A stretch of 36,722 nucleotides of DNA from an uncultured Alphaproteobacteria bacterium. Lineage in GTDB: Bacteria; Pseudomonadota; Alphaproteobacteria; Rhodobacterales; Rhodobacteraceae. Made by a program: the position numbers and the translations under genes. The notes beneath the pieces were generated by a model. That model did no database searches, was not told where the DNA came from, and saw only the letters and a list, made by a program, of their open reading frames with translations. Of the stretch, positions 23,788 through 32,126 are shown in pieces. The stretch covers positions 9,808 to 46,529 of the forward strand of contig CAKMZE010000001.1 in assembly GCA_929200295.1 (NCBI GenBank). The letters run 5' to 3'. Every line of letters begins with the position of its first letter. Within the stretch, counting starts at the first letter, position 1.

Positions 23788-25170
23788 TCAAGTAAACCGC
23801 TGATTTTCTTCTAAAGCATCAAAGGTTCTGTGCGCACTATAGCGGCCTTGGGTATCTTGCCAGCTTACAGTAACGATTGCGCTGCTAGTTTTACCAAAAT
23901 GTCGTCCGTTGGCAAAATGGAGCTTTGCCCCTGATCGCTCAAGCAGGGTTTTAGCGATAAAGAGCCCCAGCCCCATGCCGTGATATCCCGGCCTACGATG
24001 CTGCTCTGAAAACGGCCTGTTATGGACAAAGGGATCGCCAATGCGCCCAAGAATATGCACAGGAAACCCAGGCCCATCATCGGCGATCTGCACTGTGACC
24101 GTGTCTTTGGTCCAAGTGATATCAACCTCGACCCGGTCACGGGCGAAATCTACAGCGTTTTGAATGAGATTGCGCAAACCATGTACGATCTCGGGGCTGC
24201 GCATGATAATCGGCTGTGGCACGATATCGTCGCCCTCTGGGGCAACATCGAACAGAACTGATTTGCCACGATTTAAATGTGGTTCTGCTGCCTCGTGGAC
24301 AACGGTTTCAATCGGCGCGCGCTTGAGGTGCTGATCGTTTTTTCCCGCGCTCCCCATTGAGCGCAAGATATCACGGCATCTGTCGGTCTCTTGTCGGATC
24401 AAAGCCACATCCTCAAGAGCATCTGGTTTATCCACAAGATCCTGCATCAATTCACTGCTCACAAGCTTGATCGTCGCCAGAGGTGTGCCAAGCTCATGCG
24501 CTGTTGCGGCAACAACGCCGCCTAAGTCACTTAGCTTTTGTGCCCGTGACAGGGCCAACTGGGTCGCAAGCAACGCATCGCTCATTACATGCATTTCAAC
24601 GGTCACTTGCCGCGCATAAATCGCCAAAAAGACCATGCCAATATTAAGTGCGAGCCAAAACCCAAACTGAAACAGCATAGGCAAGTCAAGCGCCACACCA
24701 GATGCTGTCACAAGCGGAATATAGACCTGCGCGAGGATCGTATTGAGAATAATCGCCAAACCGCCCAAAATCACAGTGCTGCGCACATGCAAGACCGTTG
24801 CAGCAATCGTAACCGGCGCAAGTATGAGCATCGCAAAGGGGTTATTCAGCCCGCCCGTCAGATAAAGTAGCACCGCCAACTGAGATATATCGAAGAGTAA
24901 AATGAAAAACGCTTCGCGCTCTGATAGCCTGCGGTTTCTGGGGTAGAGAAAGCCGAATATGATATTCGCAAGAACCGAACATCCGATCACAAGCGCGATC
25001 CAGCCTGTTTCCAGTGCGATGTGATAGATTTGAACCGCGACAATAATCGCAACGCTTTGCCCTGCAATCGCATACCAGCGCAAAACGACAAGCGTTTGCA
25101 ATCGTACCCAATTGCTACGTTGCTGGTCTTTGAATAGCTCAGAACTTGCGTCTTGGTTTGTATCAGTCAC
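23788..25170 (-). CDS. regB: Redox sensor histidine kinase RegB (PrrB)
   Basis: A 460-residue sensor kinase with about six membrane segments in residues 28-190. The quinone-sensing heptad GGLNNPF is at 106-112, the phosphorylated His225 is in TAHELGTP, and the redox-active cysteine is Cys265 (ETDRCRDIL); both numbers equal those of the Rhodobacter capsulatus protein. ATPase boxes follow ('GLRNLIQNAVDFA', 'ADDGPGFP', 'GMGLGLFIAKTLL'). RegB phosphorylates RegA when the quinone pool is reduced and so controls respiration, photosynthesis, carbon and nitrogen fixation genes. It is divergent from senC and regA, the standard arrangement. Confidence 0.97.
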   Translation of the reverse strand: MTDTNQDASSELFKDQQRSNWVRLQTLVVLRWYAIAGQSVAIIVAVQIYHIALETGWIALVIGCSVLANIIFGFLYPRNRRLSEREAFFILLFDISQLAVLLYLTGGLNNPFAMLILAPVTIAATVLHVRSTVILGGLAIILNTILAQVYIPLVTASGVALDLPMLFQFGFWLALNIGMVFLAIYARQVTVEMHVMSDALLATQLALSRAQKLSDLGGVVAATAHELGTPLATIKLVSSELMQDLVDKPDALEDVALIRQETDRCRDILRSMGSAGKNDQHLKRAPIETVVHEAAEPHLNRGKSVLFDVAPEGDDIVPQPIIMRSPEIVHGLRNLIQNAVDFARDRVEVDITWTKDTVTVQIADDGPGFPVHILGRIGDPFVHNRPFSEQHRRPGYHGMGLGLFIAKTLLERSGAKLHFANGRHFGKTSSAIVTVSWQDTQGRYSAHRTFDALEENQRFT

Positions 25171-25268
25171 TGCGGTCTCACAAAGATGTCATCTACCTGC
25201 GGCAGTTCGTGTTATTGTTATCCGGGCCATATTAAGGGATCAACGGCACAATTATAAGGAGCAACACT

Positions 25269-25880
25269 ATGTCACAGACATTTGCACGTGCCGCTATCGC
25301 TGTTGTTGTCGTGGGGGTGGGCGCGACATTTGCTGTCACACATCTCGCCAAACGTGATGCCTTTGGTATTTGCGAAGATACAAATGTTGCAGGCGGTGAC
25401 ATTGGTGGCCCCTTCACCCTGATCGATAAGAGCGGGACAAGCGTGACAGATGCAGATGTCATCACAGAACCGACGTTGATTTACTTTGGCTATACGTTTT
25501 GCCCTGATTTCTGCCCAATGGATATGGCACGCAATGCGCTCGCCGTGGATTTACTTGCTGAGCAGGGTGTTAGTGCCACGCCAGTGTTTATCAGCATTGA
25601 CCCCGCGCGCGACACACCCGAGGTGGTTGGGGAATTTGCCGCAAATTTTCATGATAAAGCGATTGGCTTAACTGGCTCAGAAGAACAGGTCGCGGCCGCA
25701 TCCCGCGCATACCGCACGTTCTATAAAAAACAAGATGATGACCCCGAATATTATTTGGTCCAGCACACCACCTTTAGCTATTTGACACTGCCAGACCATG
25801 GATTTGTAACCTTCTTTCGACAGGATGCACCCGCCGAAGATGTGGCAAAATCTGTAGCGTGTTTTGCTGCGGCAGTTTGA
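25269..25880 (+). CDS. senC: SCO1/SenC family copper chaperone (PrrC)
   Basis: A 203-residue protein with one N-terminal membrane anchor (about residues 8-26) and a periplasmic thioredoxin-like domain. Copper ligands are C78-P-D-F-C82 (YTFCPDFCPMD) and His166 (LVQHTTFSYL). It delivers copper to cytochrome c oxidase and, in Rhodobacter, influences signalling by RegB. AAGGAG lies upstream of the ATG at 25269. It is followed by regA after 61 bases and divergent from regB. Confidence 0.96.
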   Translation: MSQTFARAAIAVVVVGVGATFAVTHLAKRDAFGICEDTNVAGGDIGGPFTLIDKSGTSVTDADVITEPTLIYFGYTFCPDFCPMDMARNALAVDLLAEQGVSATPVFISIDPARDTPEVVGEFAANFHDKAIGLTGSEEQVAAASRAYRTFYKKQDDDPEYYLVQHTTFSYLTLPDHGFVTFFRQDAPAEDVAKSVACFAAAV

Positions 25881-25941
25881 ACAATTTGAAAAACACATAT
25901 TTGGCGCTAGTATTTGAGTGAGTAACCTCAAAGGACGCAAC

Positions 25942-26493
25942 ATGACGTCAGCGGCACTTGATCTTGGCCCGGATCCAACCCTCTTGTTGGTTGATGATGA
26001 CGAGGCCTTTTTAAAACGCCTTGCAAAAGCAATGGAAAAGCGTGGTTTCCAAGTTGAGACGGCCGAAAGCGTGGCCGCGGGCAAAGCCATCGCCACAGCG
26101 CGACCGGCCGCTTACGCGGTTGTGGATTTGCGGCTCAAGGATGGAAACGGGCTTGATGTGGTTGAAACCCTGCGCGCGCGCAGGCCCGAAAGCCGGATCG
26201 TTGTTTTGACAGGCTACGGTGCTATCGCGACAGCGGTGGCCGCTGTTAAAATCGGGGCAACCGATTATTTGGCCAAGCCTGCGGATGCAACAGATGTGAC
26301 CAATGCATTGCTCGCCCATGAGGGCGAATTACCCCCGCCGCCCGAAAACCCGATGAGCGCAGACCGTGTGCGCTGGGAACATATCCAGCGTGTCTATGAG
26401 ATGTGCGATCGGAATGTGTCAGAGACCGCACGCAGGCTCAGCATGCACAGACGCACCTTGCAACGGATCCTCGCTAAACGCAGCCCGCGCTAG
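25942..26493 (+). CDS. regA: Redox response regulator RegA (PrrA)
   Basis: A 183-residue response regulator. The receiver domain has the acidic pocket D18-D20 and the phosphorylation site Asp62 (VVDLRLKDGNGLDVVE), with the conserved Thr and Lys in 'VLTGYG' and 'YLAKPAD'. The proline linker PPPPENP leads to a Fis-type helix-turn-helix, 'VSETARRLSMHRRTLQRILAKR', which is nearly invariant in the family. ATG 25942 is preceded by AAAGGAC; an upstream in-frame start at 25918 lacks support. Its stop overlaps the stop of the convergent LysR gene by 4 bases. Confidence 0.97.
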   Translation: MTSAALDLGPDPTLLLVDDDEAFLKRLAKAMEKRGFQVETAESVAAGKAIATARPAAYAVVDLRLKDGNGLDVVETLRARRPESRIVVLTGYGAIATAVAAVKIGATDYLAKPADATDVTNALLAHEGELPPPPENPMSADRVRWEHIQRVYEMCDRNVSETARRLSMHRRTLQRILAKRSPR

Positions 26494-27359
26494 GCTTGCG
26501 CCAATATCCATTTGCGGAATGTGGTGACTTTGGCCGCTGGCACACCGGGAAGCGTGACAACATAATACCCTAGGCCGGGGTGCTTTTCTATTTGCAAAGC
26601 AATCAGTTTACCTTGGGCAATATCATCCGCGACCAAGGCCAATGACATCACTGTCGCGCCGCCACCTGCGCGCACAGCTGAGAGGACCATGTTTAATGTC
26701 GGTAGCTCTTTGACCTGACAACATGCAAACTCTGTCACATTCTCTTCGGCCCATTTCCGATGCGCCTGATGCACCCGTTCAAACAACCAAAGTGCCTTTG
26801 TCAGTTCAGAAACACAGGCTGTCTGCGGGTCATCAAATAATGTGGGTGCAGCAACAACTGCATAATCTGCGGGCACTAGAAATGCCGCGTCAACCCCGGG
26901 CCAATCGCCTAGGCCATAGCGAATAGCGAGATCAAACCCATCGCGCCGCAAATCGACAACAGCATTATCTGGGGTAATGGACACGGTGATCTCTGGATGT
27001 GTTTCCCAAAAGCTGGGTAGCTTGGGCATAAGCCAGTTTTCAGCAAAGCTAGGCGTCATACTGAGCTTAAGCGGGCTGCTTGCTGCATCATTCGCAACTT
27101 GCTGCACCCCTGAAATAATATGCCCAAACCCTTCGGCCAGTGCGGCTGCTAGGGTTTCTCCGTTTTCGGTCAGCTGCATGGTTTTTCCAACCCGCACCAT
27201 CAGTGATTGCCCCAATTGGGTTTCAATGGCGCGCACGTGCTGTGCAATGGCGGCGTGTGTCACATTCAGCGCACGCGCTGCCGCACTAAAAGAGCCCGTC
27301 CGCGCACAAGCATCAAACGCCCGCAAAGCCGCAAGCGAGGGGATGTCACGCCATTCCAT
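26490..27359 (-). CDS. LysR-family transcriptional regulator (GcvA-like)
   Basis: A 289-residue regulator with an N-terminal winged helix-turn-helix at about residues 4-62 ('SLAALRAFDACARTGSFSAAARALNVTHAAIAQHVRAIE') and a substrate-binding domain of the LysR type after it. The 'IPSLAALRAFDACART' start and 'LAIRYGLGDWPGVDAAFL' recall the GcvA/AmpR subgroup. The ATG at 27359 is preferred over a TTG at 27371. It is divergent from the small gene at 27465, the best candidate target by position. Effector unknown. Confidence 0.88.
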   Translation of the reverse strand: MEWRDIPSLAALRAFDACARTGSFSAAARALNVTHAAIAQHVRAIETQLGQSLMVRVGKTMQLTENGETLAAALAEGFGHIISGVQQVANDAASSPLKLSMTPSFAENWLMPKLPSFWETHPEITVSITPDNAVVDLRRDGFDLAIRYGLGDWPGVDAAFLVPADYAVVAAPTLFDDPQTACVSELTKALWLFERVHQAHRKWAEENVTEFACCQVKELPTLNMVLSAVRAGGGATVMSLALVADDIAQGKLIALQIEKHPGLGYYVVTLPGVPAAKVTTFRKWILAQA

Positions 27360-27464
27360 ATGAAAGCTCAACTAACATATGGGAATTCTTACTGATTGGA
27401 TTTCAGAAATCAACCTATGTAAATAAAGGATATCGATATTCATTCACTCAGAAAGGTCATAGCC

Positions 27465-27629
27465 ATGCTTTCAATATTCGCAGATATGTTTAAGACAGCT
27501 TCCCGGTCAAACTGGGATGCTCCTATCCACTGGAAATTAGACGAAACCCGTAAATCAGCATCGCAACAGCAACGCGAAGCAGACGAATGGCGCCGCCGGG
27601 CGCTGCGTGATGTTGGGATGCTGCGGTAA
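27465..27629 (+). CDS. Small basic DUF1127-like protein
   Basis: A 54-residue open reading frame, with AAAGG upstream (27452-27456) and the sequence MLSIFADMFKTASRSNWDAP at its start. The C-terminal half is charged and helical (EADEWRRRALRDVGMLR), as in short DUF1127-like proteins common in Rhodobacteraceae. A strong terminator follows 35 bases after the stop, which supports a real transcribed unit. It is divergent from the LysR gene. Function unknown. Confidence 0.7.
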   Translation: MLSIFADMFKTASRSNWDAPIHWKLDETRKSASQQQREADEWRRRALRDVGMLR

Positions 27630-27663
27630 ATTCTGCAAAACACCCATAGGCGAGAATAAAGCA

Positions 27664-27691
27664 TCAGGCCCGGTGACCCTACCGGGCCTGA
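27664..27691 (+). terminator. Rho-independent terminator of the small gene
   Basis: A perfect 11-base-pair stem, TCAGGCCCGGT (27664-27674) and ACCGGGCCTGA (27681-27691), with a 6-base loop, followed by TGTTGTTT. Confidence 0.85.
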
Positions 27692-27722
27692 TGTTGTTTC
27701 ATGAACCCAAAGATCAATTTAA

Positions 27723-27750
27723 TGCAACCGGTTGCAAAATTGAATGCAAC
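27723..27750. promoter_or_regulatory. LacI-type operator upstream of the inositol transporter operon
   Basis: The perfect palindrome TGCAACCGGTTGCA spans 27723-27736, with the central CpG typical of LacI-family sites. A further half site TGCAAC is at 27745-27750. The same palindrome occurs at 35431-35446 in the divergent promoter of the catabolic genes. The LacI gene at 31119 is the likely binder. The site is about 250 bases upstream of the binding-protein ATG. Confidence 0.75.
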
Positions 27751-27985
27751 AGCTAGAGTAATGTCAGAAATAACCAAAGAAGCGGTCCGAATCATCGCAA
27801 TATATCCGCGCGATACGTGATGTTTGGCCGGTTTTTGGATCTGCTGTAGGGAGGCAGATTTCACATCTTCATGCATGCTGCATCGGCGCAATCCGCGCTG
27901 GGCAGGATGTGATGAGCGAACGGCCTCAGTCGAGGTCCCGGCATTGATCAATCGTGCGCCGGGCACGATATTTGGGAGGAATAAA
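27751..27985 (+). other. Long untranslated leader with hairpins
   Basis: This 235-base stretch between the operator and the binding-protein start holds no gene I can support. Near its end, GGCCTC (27922-27927) can pair with GAGGTC (27932-27937, one G-U pair), and CCCGGC (27937-27942) with GCCGGG (27958-27963). The loop of the second contains the palindrome ATTGATCAAT (27943-27952). The ribosome site GGGAGGA is at 27974-27980. The two hairpins share one base, so they may compete. It matches no riboswitch class I recognise. Confidence 0.35.
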
Positions 27986-28924
27986 ATGAAAAAGATTCTT
28001 TTGGCCGCTGGCCTAACAACGCTGATGGGCACGACTGCTATTGCAGAGATGCAAATCGGTGTGTCTGTTGCGCGTTTTGACGACAACGGTCTGACAGTGA
28101 TGCGGAACGGCATGACTGCATTTGACGAAGCAAATGACGACGTCGCACTGCAGGTCGAAGATGCGACCGATGATGTGGCCAAGCAGCTTGACCAGATCAA
28201 CAACTTCATCGCGTCAGGCGTTGATGCGATCATCGTGAACGCGGTTGACACAAACGCAACCGAAGCGATGTCAAATGCCGCAGCATCTGCTGGTGTGCCA
28301 TTGGTTTACGTCAACCGTCAGCCAATCAACATGGACACATTGCCAGACGGTCAGGCATTCGTTGCATCAAACGAGATCGAGTCTGGTACATTGGCTGCGT
28401 TCCAGATGTGCCGCCTGCTGCGCGCTGAGGGTAAATCTGGCGGTGCGACTGCATATGTTCTCGTGGGTCAGCTCTCTAACCAAGCGGCTGTTCAGCGGAC
28501 CAAAGACTTCCATGACGTGATCGGCATGGACATGTGTAACTTTATCACCATCATCGACGAGCAGACAGCGAACTGGTCACGTGACGAAGCCAACGACCTG
28601 ATGACAAACTGGATCTCTTCTGGTGAGGAATTCGACGCGGTCTTTGGTAACAACGACGAGATGGCATTGGGTGCTATTCAAGCGATGAAAGCCGCTGGCA
28701 TCTCAATGGATGATGTTGTGGTTGGTGGTGTTGACGCGACATCTGACGCGCTGCTCTCTATGGCATCTGGCGAGATGGACGTCACAGTGTTCCAGGATCT
28801 TGCAGGTCAGGGCGCGGGCTCAATCCAGACAGCGATGGCACTGGCAAATGGCGAAAGCGTCGACAAGACAGTCTTTATCCCATTCAAGCTGGTCACACCT
28901 GATAACCTGGCTGATTTCCAGTAA
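27986..28924 (+). CDS. Inositol-type sugar ABC transporter periplasmic binding protein
   Basis: A 312-residue family 4 (ribose/galactose type) binding protein. Residues 1-20 are a signal peptide ending AIA before EMQIGVSVARFDDNG. The two-lobe fold shows in 'QLDQINNFIASGVDAIIVNAVDT' and 'FGNNDEMALGAIQAMKAAGI', as in myo-inositol-binding IbpA-like proteins. Inositol specificity follows from the iolD, iolE-like and dehydrogenase genes nearby. The start at 27986 has a strong ribosome site; the frame is open upstream to 27824 without one. As with smoE, codons are biased (GGT, GAC, AAC, ATC) and a hairpin follows. Confidence 0.9.
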   Translation: MKKILLAAGLTTLMGTTAIAEMQIGVSVARFDDNGLTVMRNGMTAFDEANDDVALQVEDATDDVAKQLDQINNFIASGVDAIIVNAVDTNATEAMSNAAASAGVPLVYVNRQPINMDTLPDGQAFVASNEIESGTLAAFQMCRLLRAEGKSGGATAYVLVGQLSNQAAVQRTKDFHDVIGMDMCNFITIIDEQTANWSRDEANDLMTNWISSGEEFDAVFGNNDEMALGAIQAMKAAGISMDDVVVGGVDATSDALLSMASGEMDVTVFQDLAGQGAGSIQTAMALANGESVDKTVFIPFKLVTPDNLADFQ

Positions 28925-28953
28925 ATCACCCGGTTTTACGGATAAATGCAATG

Positions 28954-28981
28954 TATGGGGCAGCCAATGTGCTGCCCCATA
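28954..28981 (+). terminator. Stable intercistronic hairpin after the binding-protein gene
   Basis: A perfect 11-base-pair stem, TATGGGGCAGC (28954-28964) and GCTGCCCCATA (28971-28981), with a 6-base loop. There is no T-tract, so it is more likely to protect the upstream message from 3' decay, or cause partial termination, than to end the operon; the permease gene starts 41 bases later. Confidence 0.65.
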
Positions 28982-29021
28982 TGCCTCATACAGCGACGGG
29001 TACTTTTAGGGGAGCTGACAC

Positions 29022-30104
29022 ATGTCAGAGAACAGCGACGGGACAGGCGGCCTGACCTTCGATAAATCTAAACGGCAATGGCCAAATGAGCTAAACGTCT
29101 TTGGTGCGCTTATTCTTATTATCATTATCTTTGAAGTGCTCGGCCAAACCCTGCCCTATATGAACGGTCAAAGCTTGTTGTTTGATACAAGAGACCGGTT
29201 CGATTCTATTTTCAACGAACAACGCCTGCGGATCATTATTGTGCAGGTCGCCATTATCGGGATCATCGCCCTTGGCGTGACCCAGGTTATTATCACGGCT
29301 GGTATCGATCTGTCCTCGGGGTCTGTTGTCGGTGCGACCGCTATGATCGCGATGAGCTTTGCGCAGGTTGCCGAAGTGAACGGCAATCCAAACCCAAAGG
29401 CGATCTTTGGTGAATGGGCGCTGGATCTCCCGTGGATCATACCTGTTATCGTTGGCCTTGGGGTCGGCTTGATCGCAGGTTTTATTAATGGGTTGCTGGT
29501 CGCCTTTGCGCGGATCCCCCCATTTATTGCGACACTTGGCATGATGCTTTTTGCGCGCGGTGTGGCACAGTGGTGGTCACGCGGAAACCCTGTGTCTTTC
29601 CCGACCGAAGGCTACGCCGAAATCGGCGCTGGCATGATGCCAGTGATCATCTTTTTATCATTGGCGGTGCTGTTCCACTTTGTGATGAATTACACCGTCT
29701 ACGGCAAACACACCTATGCCATCGGCTCAAACGAGCAGGCCGCCCGCATGTCTGGTATCAACGTGCCGCGTCATTTGGTTCTGGTTTATGTCATAGCTGG
29801 CATGCTGGCGGGTCTGGCTGCCGTGATCCTCACGTCAAAGAACCTGACTGCACAATCCGGCATGGGTCTTACCTATGAGCTCGAGGCGATCGCGATGGCA
29901 GTGATTGGCGGCGTCTCGCTTTTCGGGGGGCGTGGATCGATTATCGGCACGGTGATCGGTGCGCTGATCATCGGTGTGATTACCTCTGGCTTTACCTTCC
30001 TTAAGCTGGGTGCATTTTACCAAGAAATGGTGCTCGGTATGATCATCGTCAGTGCGGTCGCATTGGACCAATGGCAACAACAACGTGCAGCTGCGCGTGC
30101 ATAA
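29022..30104 (+). CDS. Inositol-type ABC transporter permease
   Basis: A 360-residue RbsC-type permease with 8-10 membrane segments. Family marks are 'GVTQVIITAGIDLSSGSVVGATAMIA', 'GFINGLLVAFARIPPFIATLGMMLFARGVA' and 'YAIGSNEQAARMSGINV', the last being the ATPase-docking loop. A GGGGAG stands upstream of the ATG at 29022. It would work as a homodimer with the downstream ATPase and upstream binding protein to import inositol. Confidence 0.92.
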   Translation: MSENSDGTGGLTFDKSKRQWPNELNVFGALILIIIIFEVLGQTLPYMNGQSLLFDTRDRFDSIFNEQRLRIIIVQVAIIGIIALGVTQVIITAGIDLSSGSVVGATAMIAMSFAQVAEVNGNPNPKAIFGEWALDLPWIIPVIVGLGVGLIAGFINGLLVAFARIPPFIATLGMMLFARGVAQWWSRGNPVSFPTEGYAEIGAGMMPVIIFLSLAVLFHFVMNYTVYGKHTYAIGSNEQAARMSGINVPRHLVLVYVIAGMLAGLAAVILTSKNLTAQSGMGLTYELEAIAMAVIGGVSLFGGRGSIIGTVIGALIIGVITSGFTFLKLGAFYQEMVLGMIIVSAVALDQWQQQRAAARA

Positions 30105-30117
30105 AAGGACTGATCAG

Positions 30118-30891
30118 ATGTCGGATTATATCCTAGAGACCAAAGGTCTCACCAAATATTACGGTGGTGTGCACGCGCTTGAAAGCGCTGACTTTCAGCT
30201 AGAGCACGGCGAGCATGTGGCGATCATGGGCGATAACGGGGCGGGCAAATCCACCTTTGTGCGTCAAATCACTGGGGTCGAACAACGCACCCGTGGCGAG
30301 GTCATTTTTGATGGCGCGCCTGTGAGCTTTGCAGGCCCGCTTGATGCACGCGAAGCAGGGATCGAAACCGTGTTCCAAACATTGGCGCTCGCGGATGATC
30401 TAAATGTCCCTGATAACCTGTTCCTTGGGCGCGAAAAAACGAAATGGAATTTCTTAGGCCCGTTTCGCCGTCTTGATTACAAGGCAATGCGCGATGATAC
30501 CCTCGCGGGTCTTGTGAAAACCGGCGTGAAAATCCCTAACATCAAAAACACCATTGCCAATATGTCCGGTGGCCAGCGCCAATGTGTTGCGATTGCGCGC
30601 ACAGCGACCTTTGCCAGTAAGCTCACCATTATGGACGAACCAACAGCCGCTTTGGGAGTGCAGGAAACAGCGCAGGTCGAAAACATTATTCGCACGCTCA
30701 AGGACCAAGGCGAAAGCCTCATCCTTGTGTCACATAACATGCGGCAGGTGTTCGATCTTGTGGACCGTATCATCGTGTTTCGCCGAGGTCGTATTGTTGC
30801 AAACCTGCGCAAAGACGACACCGATGGCCAAGACGTTGTTGCCTATATCACAGGTGCAAAAACAGGCGCTGAATACGAAGGCGCAGCATGA
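30118..30891 (+). CDS. Inositol-type ABC transporter ATP-binding protein (single domain)
   Basis: A 257-residue ATPase with Walker A GDNGAGKST at 38-46, signature MSGGQ at 149-153 and Walker B with MDEP at 172-175. Ribose-type transporters usually have a tandem ATPase of about 500 residues; this one has a single domain, a form seen for sugar transporters of alphaproteobacteria such as FrcA. ATG 30118 is preceded by AAAGGA. Its stop overlaps the next gene by 4 bases (ATGA). Confidence 0.92.
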   Translation: MSDYILETKGLTKYYGGVHALESADFQLEHGEHVAIMGDNGAGKSTFVRQITGVEQRTRGEVIFDGAPVSFAGPLDAREAGIETVFQTLALADDLNVPDNLFLGREKTKWNFLGPFRRLDYKAMRDDTLAGLVKTGVKIPNIKNTIANMSGGQRQCVAIARTATFASKLTIMDEPTAALGVQETAQVENIIRTLKDQGESLILVSHNMRQVFDLVDRIIVFRRGRIVANLRKDDTDGQDVVAYITGAKTGAEYEGAA

Positions 30892-31109
30892 AGCTGTTCG
30901 ATCTCGCCGATCCATTCTTTGAACCGCTATGGATCCGTGTGGCGGTTGTCGCTGTGACAACGCTCTGGGGTTTGTTTGAACTGACAAGCGGTGCGCTTTT
31001 TTGGGCGATGTTCTTTTTGGGGCTTGCCGCGGTCTGTACATGGCGGTTTATGACGATTGATTACGCCGCCTTGCGCGACGCCAATCAAAAGGGTGAGAAT
31101 ACCGAGTAG
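30888..31109 (+). CDS. Small membrane protein (DUF3329-like)
   Basis: A 73-residue protein with two hydrophobic segments at about residues 17-32 and 36-50 and an acidic tail (DANQKGENTE). The start MKLFDLADPFFEPLWIRVAVVA recalls short DUF3329 proteins, by memory only. It begins within the ATPase stop codon and ends 9 bases before the LacI gene, so it is a coupled member of the transporter operon. It may assist or regulate the transporter; function unknown. Confidence 0.75.
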   Translation: MKLFDLADPFFEPLWIRVAVVAVTTLWGLFELTSGALFWAMFFLGLAAVCTWRFMTIDYAALRDANQKGENTE

Positions 31110-31118
31110 GAGGGTCAG

Positions 31119-32126
31119 ATGGCAGCCACGCTAAAAGATGTCGCCGCATTGGCCGGTGTCTCACGCTCTGCTGTCTCGCGTACTTATACAAAGGGCGCAT
31201 CGGTCTCTGCTAAAACCCGCGAAAAGGTACAGCGTGCGGCAGATAACCTTGGTTATAGACCCAATGCATTGGCATCCTCGCTCACCACAGGCCGCACGAA
31301 AATGATCGGCTTGGTGTCAAATAACTTTCACAACCCGATCTTTTTGCAGGTGTTCGACCTGTTTACAAAATCGCTGCAAGAACGCGGCTTGCGCCCCTTG
31401 TTGGTGAATCTCACTGATGAAACAGATCCGCAAAATTCAGTACAAATGCTGCGGCAATATTCTGTGGACGGGGTGATTGTCGCCTCCTCGACCTTGCCAG
31501 AAAGTTTTGCCGAGGCGTTTCGCACCGCGGGCATGCCCGTGGTGCATTCCTTTGGGCGCCATGTGGTAAAGCCCAAGGTCAATATCCTTGGCATTGATAA
31601 TATTCAGGCCGGGCGGCTTGCGGCAGAAACATTGGTCGCACGTGGATACCGCTCTGTCGCGTTCCTAGGGGGCCCAAAGGCCGCGACCTCAACACAAGAC
31701 CGTATGAGCGGTTTTTTAACCGCGTTAAAAGATCATCCAGACGTCACGGTCACAACATCCTTTGCCAGACAATATGCATTTGACGCAGGACGATCAGAAA
31801 TGCTGCGCTTAATCAATGAGGGCCCATTGGCAGAGGCGTATTTTTGCGGCGATGATGTGCTCTCTATTGGGGCGCTCTCAGCGCTGACATCACAAGGCAT
31901 CAAGACACCTGATGATGTAGGTATCATCGGCCTCAATGATATGGAAATGGCGGGCTGGGACAACATCAACCTCACAACAATCCACAATCCGATTGCCCAG
32001 ATCATTTCATCGTCCGTAGACAGTGTTGCGGATCTGGTCGCGGATCACACCCTTTCACCACAGGCGCAACTCTTCGCCTGCCATATCGTTGAACGCGGCA
32101 CACTTCGCCCCATTCTTAGGTTTTGA
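31119..32126 (+). CDS. LacI-family regulator of the inositol locus
   Basis: A 335-residue repressor. Residues 1-50 are a LacI helix-turn-helix ('TLKDVAALAGVSRSAVSRTYTKGASVSAKTREKV') and hinge ('NALASSLTTGRTKMIGLV'), followed by a periplasmic-binding-like effector domain. GTAGGAGGG precedes the ATG at 31119. The palindromes at 27723 and 35431 are its likely operators. The last four codons (Ile-Leu-Arg-Phe) and the stop lie inside a 48-base repeat that occurs also at 13171, so the C-terminus appears to have been set by that element. Confidence 0.92.
   Translation: MAATLKDVAALAGVSRSAVSRTYTKGASVSAKTREKVQRAADNLGYRPNALASSLTTGRTKMIGLVSNNFHNPIFLQVFDLFTKSLQERGLRPLLVNLTDETDPQNSVQMLRQYSVDGVIVASSTLPESFAEAFRTAGMPVVHSFGRHVVKPKVNILGIDNIQAGRLAAETLVARGYRSVAFLGGPKAATSTQDRMSGFLTALKDHPDVTVTTSFARQYAFDAGRSEMLRLINEGPLAEAYFCGDDVLSIGALSALTSQGIKTPDDVGIIGLNDMEMAGWDNINLTTIHNPIAQIISSSVDSVADLVADHTLSPQAQLFACHIVERGTLRPILRF

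Noticed and set aside
25171..25268. Possible RegA site (TGCGGC at about 25198) between regB and senC.
   Set aside because: Only one half of the expected motif is present and the second half does not match at a fixed spacing.
27824..27985. Possible N-terminal extension of the inositol binding protein.
   Set aside because: The 27986 start has a strong ribosome site and a perfect signal peptide; the upstream stretch reads as random sequence.
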